Of a stretch of 19,952 nucleotides of DNA, positions 16,314 through 19,952 are shown in pieces. Positions within the stretch are counted from its first letter, which is position 1; the number at the start of each line of letters is the position of its first letter. The notes beneath the pieces were generated by a model. The model ran no database searches and was not told the origin of the DNA. It saw only the letters and a list, made by a program, of their open reading frames with translations. The stretch is from Bacteroidia bacterium (GTDB lineage: Bacteria; Bacteroidota; Bacteroidia; JABEUT01): contig JABEUT010000130.1 of NCBI GenBank assembly GCA_013044305.1, positions 1-19,952 of the forward strand, written 5' to 3'. The position numbers were made by a program, and so were the translations under genes.

Positions 16314-17706
16314 GCTCTGTTTGCCTAAGCAGGGCTTCTTTTAAGGGTTCCACAAGCCTGTCTATATCGCCTGCGCCCATAGTGATAAGCACTTCGGGCA
16401 AATTCCGTGTAACGGCATCCAGCACTCCGGCGCGGGTGCATAATTTTTTGTTTGGGTTGTTTATCTTCTTCAGCAGCATGGCCGAGTCAATACCGGGTAT
16501 GGGCAGTTCCCGGGCCGGGTAAATATCAAGCAGTATGATGCTGTCGAGCAGTTCGAGGCTGCGTGCAAAATCATCGGCAAAATCGCGTGTACGGGTAAAC
16601 AAATGCGGCTGGAATATGCCTGTTACTTTTTTGCCTGGATAAAGCGCTTTTACGGAGCTTATACATGCCTTCAGTTCGGCCGGATGGTGTGCATAATCAT
16701 CAATATATACCAGCTCCGGCGTGTTTATCTGGTAGTCGAAGCGGCGTTTTACGCCTTTAAAGGTCTCCAAGGCCATACGTATGGTCTCACTGTCCACCTC
16801 AAGCAAAAGGGCAACCGCCGCCGCCGCCACCGAATTTTCAATGTTATGCATACCTCCCACTCCAAGCTTAACCGATTTTATTTCGCCATGTGGTGTAACC
16901 ACATCATAGGTGTAGCTCCCGTTCAGCACGCTTATATTTTTGGCATAAAAATTGCTGCCGCCATCTTCCAGCGAATAGGTAACTGCGCTGCCGCTGTATT
17001 CCAATTCGTTAATAAGTTTTTGTTTTGTAACAAGCGTTCCATTGCGTTTGAGCCGTTTTGCAAAGAGTGAATAACCCTCACGCACATGCGCCCTGTCGCC
17101 ATATATATCCAGATGGTCGGGGTCGGTTGAAGTAATCACCGCTATATCGGGATTAAGTTTCAGGAACGAGCGGTCGTACTCATCGGCTTCCACCACCATG
17201 GCGCCTTTTGAGTTGTTTCCGCCCGTCAGCACGTTGGTATTATAATTTTTTGAAACGCCTCCCAGAAAGGCCGCACAATCCATACTGGCCGATTTCAGGA
17301 TGTGTGTTATAAGCGTTGTGGTTGTTGTTTTTCCGTGTGTTCCCGCCACCGCTACTAGGTAATGCCCTTGGCTTACCGCGCCCAGCACATCGGCGCGCTT
17401 CATTATATTAAAGCCCCCCTGCCTGAAATACTGCAGCTCACTGTGTTCTTCAGGCACGGCAGGCGTATAAATTATCAATGTATCATCGGGCGAGGGGTTA
17501 TTTTTTACTTCTGCCCCGATCTTCTCAATATTGTCTTCAAAGTGTATGGCAATTCCCTCCTGCTCCATTTCATCGGTGAGCGATGAAGGCGTTTTATCGT
17601 AGCCGCTCACCGCCTTACCCGCCAATCGGAAATAGCGCGCCAGGCCGCTCATGCCTATGCCTCCTATACCTATCAGATACACATATTTAAGTTTTGCCGC
17701 TATCAT
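16306..17706 (-). CDS. murC: UDP-N-acetylmuramate--L-alanine ligase
   Basis: A 466-residue cytoplasmic Mur ligase that adds L-alanine to UDP-N-acetylmuramate with ATP, the first peptide step of peptidoglycan synthesis. The N-terminal Rossmann domain carries IGIGGIGMSGLA at 12-23, the ATP-binding P-loop is GTHGKTTTT at 122-130, and downstream are the DEYDRSFL acidic metal-site segment and the DDYAHHP motif of the central and C-terminal domains. Length is standard. Its ATG overlaps the murG stop in an ATGA junction. Confidence 0.97.
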   Translation of the reverse strand: MIAAKLKYVYLIGIGGIGMSGLARYFRLAGKAVSGYDKTPSSLTDEMEQEGIAIHFEDNIEKIGAEVKNNPSPDDTLIIYTPAVPEEHSELQYFRQGGFNIMKRADVLGAVSQGHYLVAVAGTHGKTTTTTLITHILKSASMDCAAFLGGVSKNYNTNVLTGGNNSKGAMVVEADEYDRSFLKLNPDIAVITSTDPDHLDIYGDRAHVREGYSLFAKRLKRNGTLVTKQKLINELEYSGSAVTYSLEDGGSNFYAKNISVLNGSYTYDVVTPHGEIKSVKLGVGGMHNIENSVAAAAVALLLEVDSETIRMALETFKGVKRRFDYQINTPELVYIDDYAHHPAELKACISSVKALYPGKKVTGIFQPHLFTRTRDFADDFARSLELLDSIILLDIYPARELPIPGIDSAMLLKKINNPNKKLCTRAGVLDAVTRNLPEVLITMGAGDIDRLVEPLKEALLRQTEHA

Positions 17707-18806
17707 TTTATACCCGATAATTCAATTACTTCTTTTGCTATCCTTGCTGCCGGATCCTTTACTGCAAGGCCTGATACATTCTTCCCAAGCGCGGTGCGCA
17801 ATAAATCATCTCCGGCCAGTTTCAGAATGGCGTTTCCCAACTCTGCTTCCGCCTTATCGTCGCTTATTACAAGAGCGCCCTTGCAGCCGGCTATTTTCAT
17901 GGCATTTTTTGTCTGATGGTCTTCGGCCACATTGGGCGACGGCACCAGTATACTCGGCAGGCCTGCCGCGCATAGCTCCGATAGTGTTATTGCACCCGCC
18001 CTCGACACCACCGCATCGGCTGCCGCATAAGCATAATCCATCCTCGATATAAAATCATACACCTTTACAGCCGGAAATTTCTTTGCCTCCTCCTGCGCGC
18101 GTGCATAATAGCCTTTGCCTGTTTGCCAGATAAGGCCTATATTGTGTTGTGCAAGGCTTTCAAGGCTTTTGCTTATGCTCTTGTTAATGGTTCCGGCGCC
18201 GAGGCTGCCGCCCACAATCAGCATGGTAAATCCATTTTCCTTCAATTGAAAATAATCGAGCGCCTCTTTGCGTTTATTCTTCAAATCGGCTATCTCCTGC
18301 CTTACCGGGTTGCCCGTTACCACTATCTTTTTTGCCGGAAAATATTGCTCCATTCCTGTGTACGCCACACATATCTTATCCACATACTTTGCGAGTATCC
18401 TGTTGGTGATGCCGGGATAAGAATTCTGCTCCTGAATTAGCGCCGGTATCTTTTTCCTTACCGCCGCCCACAAAGCGGGACCGCTTGCATAACCGCCAAC
18501 ACCCACCACCACATTGGGCTGAAAACGGGCAATTATCTGTTTCGATTTGCTTATGCTCCTCAACAGCTTTACGGGCAGCGAAAAGTTTTTGTATAATTTT
18601 TTGCGCGAAATGCCGCTTATATCCAGCCCCTCTATCCTGTAGCCGGCTTTGGGGACCAGGTCCATCTCCATTCTGCCAAGGGCGCCTACAAATAATATTT
18701 CGGTTCCGGGTTTCATCTGTTCCAAGGCGCGGGCTATGGCTATGGCGGGGAATATATGCCCGCCGGTGCCTCCTCCGCTTATCAGTATTTTAAGTTGTTG
18801 CAACAC
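17703..18806 (-). CDS. murG: UDP-GlcNAc:lipid I N-acetylglucosaminyltransferase MurG
   Basis: A 367-residue GT-B glycosyltransferase, peripheral on the inner face of the cytoplasmic membrane, which converts lipid I to lipid II. It has ISGGGTGGHIFPA beginning at residue 9 (first glycine loop at 11-17), VVGVGGYASGP, QEQNSYPGITNRIL, a second glycine loop GGSLGA, and the UDP-GlcNAc site SRAGAITLSEL. There is no usable ATG: the next methionine falls at residue 31, after the glycine loop. The start is therefore GTG at 18806 or TTG at 18803, inside the end of ftsW, giving a 14-17 base overlap. Rare-type start plus overlap suggests translation coupled to ftsW. Confidence 0.96.
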   Translation of the reverse strand: MLQQLKILISGGGTGGHIFPAIAIARALEQMKPGTEILFVGALGRMEMDLVPKAGYRIEGLDISGISRKKLYKNFSLPVKLLRSISKSKQIIARFQPNVVVGVGGYASGPALWAAVRKKIPALIQEQNSYPGITNRILAKYVDKICVAYTGMEQYFPAKKIVVTGNPVRQEIADLKNKRKEALDYFQLKENGFTMLIVGGSLGAGTINKSISKSLESLAQHNIGLIWQTGKGYYARAQEEAKKFPAVKVYDFISRMDYAYAAADAVVSRAGAITLSELCAAGLPSILVPSPNVAEDHQTKNAMKIAGCKGALVISDDKAEAELGNAILKLAGDDLLRTALGKNVSGLAVKDPAARIAKEVIELSGIK

Positions 18807-19935
18807 TCAATTCAGTTTCGGTTTCCTTACTTACGCTTAATATTATTCCAATGGCGATGCTGGTAAACCAGATAGAAGTACCGCCCATGCTTACCAGCGG
18901 CAGGGGCTGGCCTGTAACGGGCAGCAGATGTACCGCCACACACATATTCACCAGCGCCTGCATTACCAGGCTTAACGAGAGCCCAATTACAAGCAGGCTG
19001 CCGAAGGCTTTAGGATTACGCGTGGCAATGCGCACGCCGCGGTAGAGCAGGGTTAAATAAAGAAATACCATAAGCAGCCCCATTACCAGCCCGTATTCTT
19101 CAACAAGTATGGCGTAAATAAAATCGGAGAAGGCCTGCGGCAGAAAGTTCTTCTGAATGCTGTTGCCGGGGCCTTTGCCGAGCGTTCCGCCGGTGGCTAT
19201 TGCCATCATGGCCTGGTTCACCTGAAAATTGTTTTCCTTGCTGCCTTTCTCAAAGTTCTCTATGCGCGATTTCCAGGTCGCCGCCCTGTTATTAAGGTGC
19301 GGAAATGCAAAAATAAGAAGCAGAAAGAGCGCCCCGCACGACACCGCCATGCCGACGGTGAGCAACAGGTGAGTTATACGTGCCTTGCCGAGGAATAAAA
19401 GGAAAAGGCAGTTAATGAACAGCAGGAATGCCGTGGAGAAATTGGACGGGAAGATGAGGCCGCAAACCAGAAAAACCGGAATGACAACGGGCAGGAAACC
19501 CGTCTTCCAGTCTTTAATCTGTTCCTGTTTGAGCGCCAGCATGCGCGCCACATAGATAAGCAGGGCAAGCTTGGCGAAATCGGAGGTCTGAAACGTAAGT
19601 CCCGTGCCGGGTATTTGCAGCCAGCGCGTGGCATTGCCTTCGTTCACTCCTTTAAACAGAGTTAACAGAAGCAAAGGAATGCAGATATAAAGCGCCACCT
19701 GCGACAGACGGGAGTAGTAAGTATATTTAACCTTATGGGCAAGATAAATGAGAAGAAAACCAAACAGGACTATGGTGGTATGTTTGATTAAATAATAGCC
19801 CGCATCGCCCGAATGGTTGCGGTAGGCAAGCGATTCAACCGAGCTGTAAACGGCAAGCACCGAAATTACCGATAACAGGATAACTATCATCCATATCACC
19901 AGGTCGCCTTTTACGTATTTGAACATCTCTTTCAT
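18790..19935 (-). CDS. ftsW: SEDS peptidoglycan glycosyltransferase FtsW
   Basis: A 381-residue inner membrane protein of the SEDS family with about ten predicted helices; it polymerises lipid II at the septum with a partner class B PBP (FtsI). The family segments are TRWLQIPGTGLTFQTSDFAK at 103-122, KNFLPQAFSDFIYAILVEE at 262-280 (the aspartate of SDFI matches the catalytic region) and PVTGQPLPLVSMGGTSIW at 339-356. Assignment to FtsW instead of RodA rests on the dcw context (next to murG). TAA at 19947-19945 lies in frame just upstream of the ATG, so the start at 19935 is well bounded. Confidence 0.95.
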   Translation of the reverse strand: MKEMFKYVKGDLVIWMIVILLSVISVLAVYSSVESLAYRNHSGDAGYYLIKHTTIVLFGFLLIYLAHKVKYTYYSRLSQVALYICIPLLLLTLFKGVNEGNATRWLQIPGTGLTFQTSDFAKLALLIYVARMLALKQEQIKDWKTGFLPVVIPVFLVCGLIFPSNFSTAFLLFINCLFLLFLGKARITHLLLTVGMAVSCGALFLLLIFAFPHLNNRAATWKSRIENFEKGSKENNFQVNQAMMAIATGGTLGKGPGNSIQKNFLPQAFSDFIYAILVEEYGLVMGLLMVFLYLTLLYRGVRIATRNPKAFGSLLVIGLSLSLVMQALVNMCVAVHLLPVTGQPLPLVSMGGTSIWFTSIAIGIILSVSKETETELSVATT

Positions 19936-19952
19936 CTGTATCTGTTAGCGGC
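19936..19952 (-). other. 17-base tail; possible end of an upstream gene (murD)
   Basis: On the minus strand the last 17 bases contain TAA (19947-19945), 9 bases before the ftsW ATG. In Bacteroidota dcw clusters murD usually precedes ftsW, so this may be its stop codon, but too little sequence is present to show it. Confidence 0.25.

Noticed and set aside
1..19952. An undescribed multi-gene defence or biosynthetic system
   Set aside because: Nearly every gene belongs to a known family in a familiar context; the only unexplained protein (DUF6155-like) has no conserved partner visible here.

Overview
The window is about 20 kb of a Bacteroidota chromosome, probably a Chitinophagales- or Sphingobacteriia-like lineage; the genus cannot be told from the sequence. 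The evidence for the phylum is a large secreted protein ending in a gliding-motility/type IX secretion C-terminal domain, the gene order ftsW-murG-murC-ftsQ-ftsA-ftsZ with a Bacteroidota-style FtsZ tail, candidate promoters of the TAnnTTTG type, and mostly absent Shine-Dalgarno sequences. No RNA gene, insertion sequence or CRISPR array was seen.

Left end (1-855): an AT-rich restriction endonuclease gene of the MjaI (CTAG) type, whose partner methyltransferase would lie off the left edge. It is followed by a 246-base intergenic stretch holding a small GC-rich hairpin that looks like an interspersed repeat, and two candidate promoters. Next (856-3253) come a PLP-dependent aminotransferase and a mannose-1-phosphate guanylyltransferase, 7 bases apart on the plus strand. 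They converge with a minus-strand block (3258-7622) made of a 1265-residue T9SS cargo-like protein (signal peptide, seven SBBP-type propeller repeats, about eight Ig/PKD-like modules, CHU_C sorting domain) and a small DUF6155-like gene. That small gene is preceded by an 11-codon open frame with a strong AAGGAG site.

Middle (7623-12436): a divergent intergenic region and a plus-strand efflux operon of TetR repressor, TolC-type outer membrane factor, EmrA/HlyD-type periplasmic adaptor and EmrB/DHA2-type 14-TM antiporter. This makes a full tripartite drug exporter. A perfect 9+9 inverted repeat overlaps the -7 box of the operon and is the obvious candidate operator for the TetR protein.

Right end (12439-19952): the distal half of the dcw cell-wall/division cluster, on the minus strand and transcribed ftsW, murG, murC, ftsQ, ftsA, ftsZ. 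The first four genes overlap each other and the run ends in a strong intrinsic terminator placed just after ftsZ. murD probably ends just beyond the right edge. FtsW and MurG/MurC act in lipid II synthesis and septal polymerisation; FtsQ, FtsA and FtsZ build the divisome.

Most of the window is ordinary housekeeping and accessory gene content. I found no convincing undescribed multi-gene system. The points most worth checking are the near absence of CTAG sites alongside the MjaI-type endonuclease, the TetR operator, and the leader-like ORF in front of the DUF6155-like gene.
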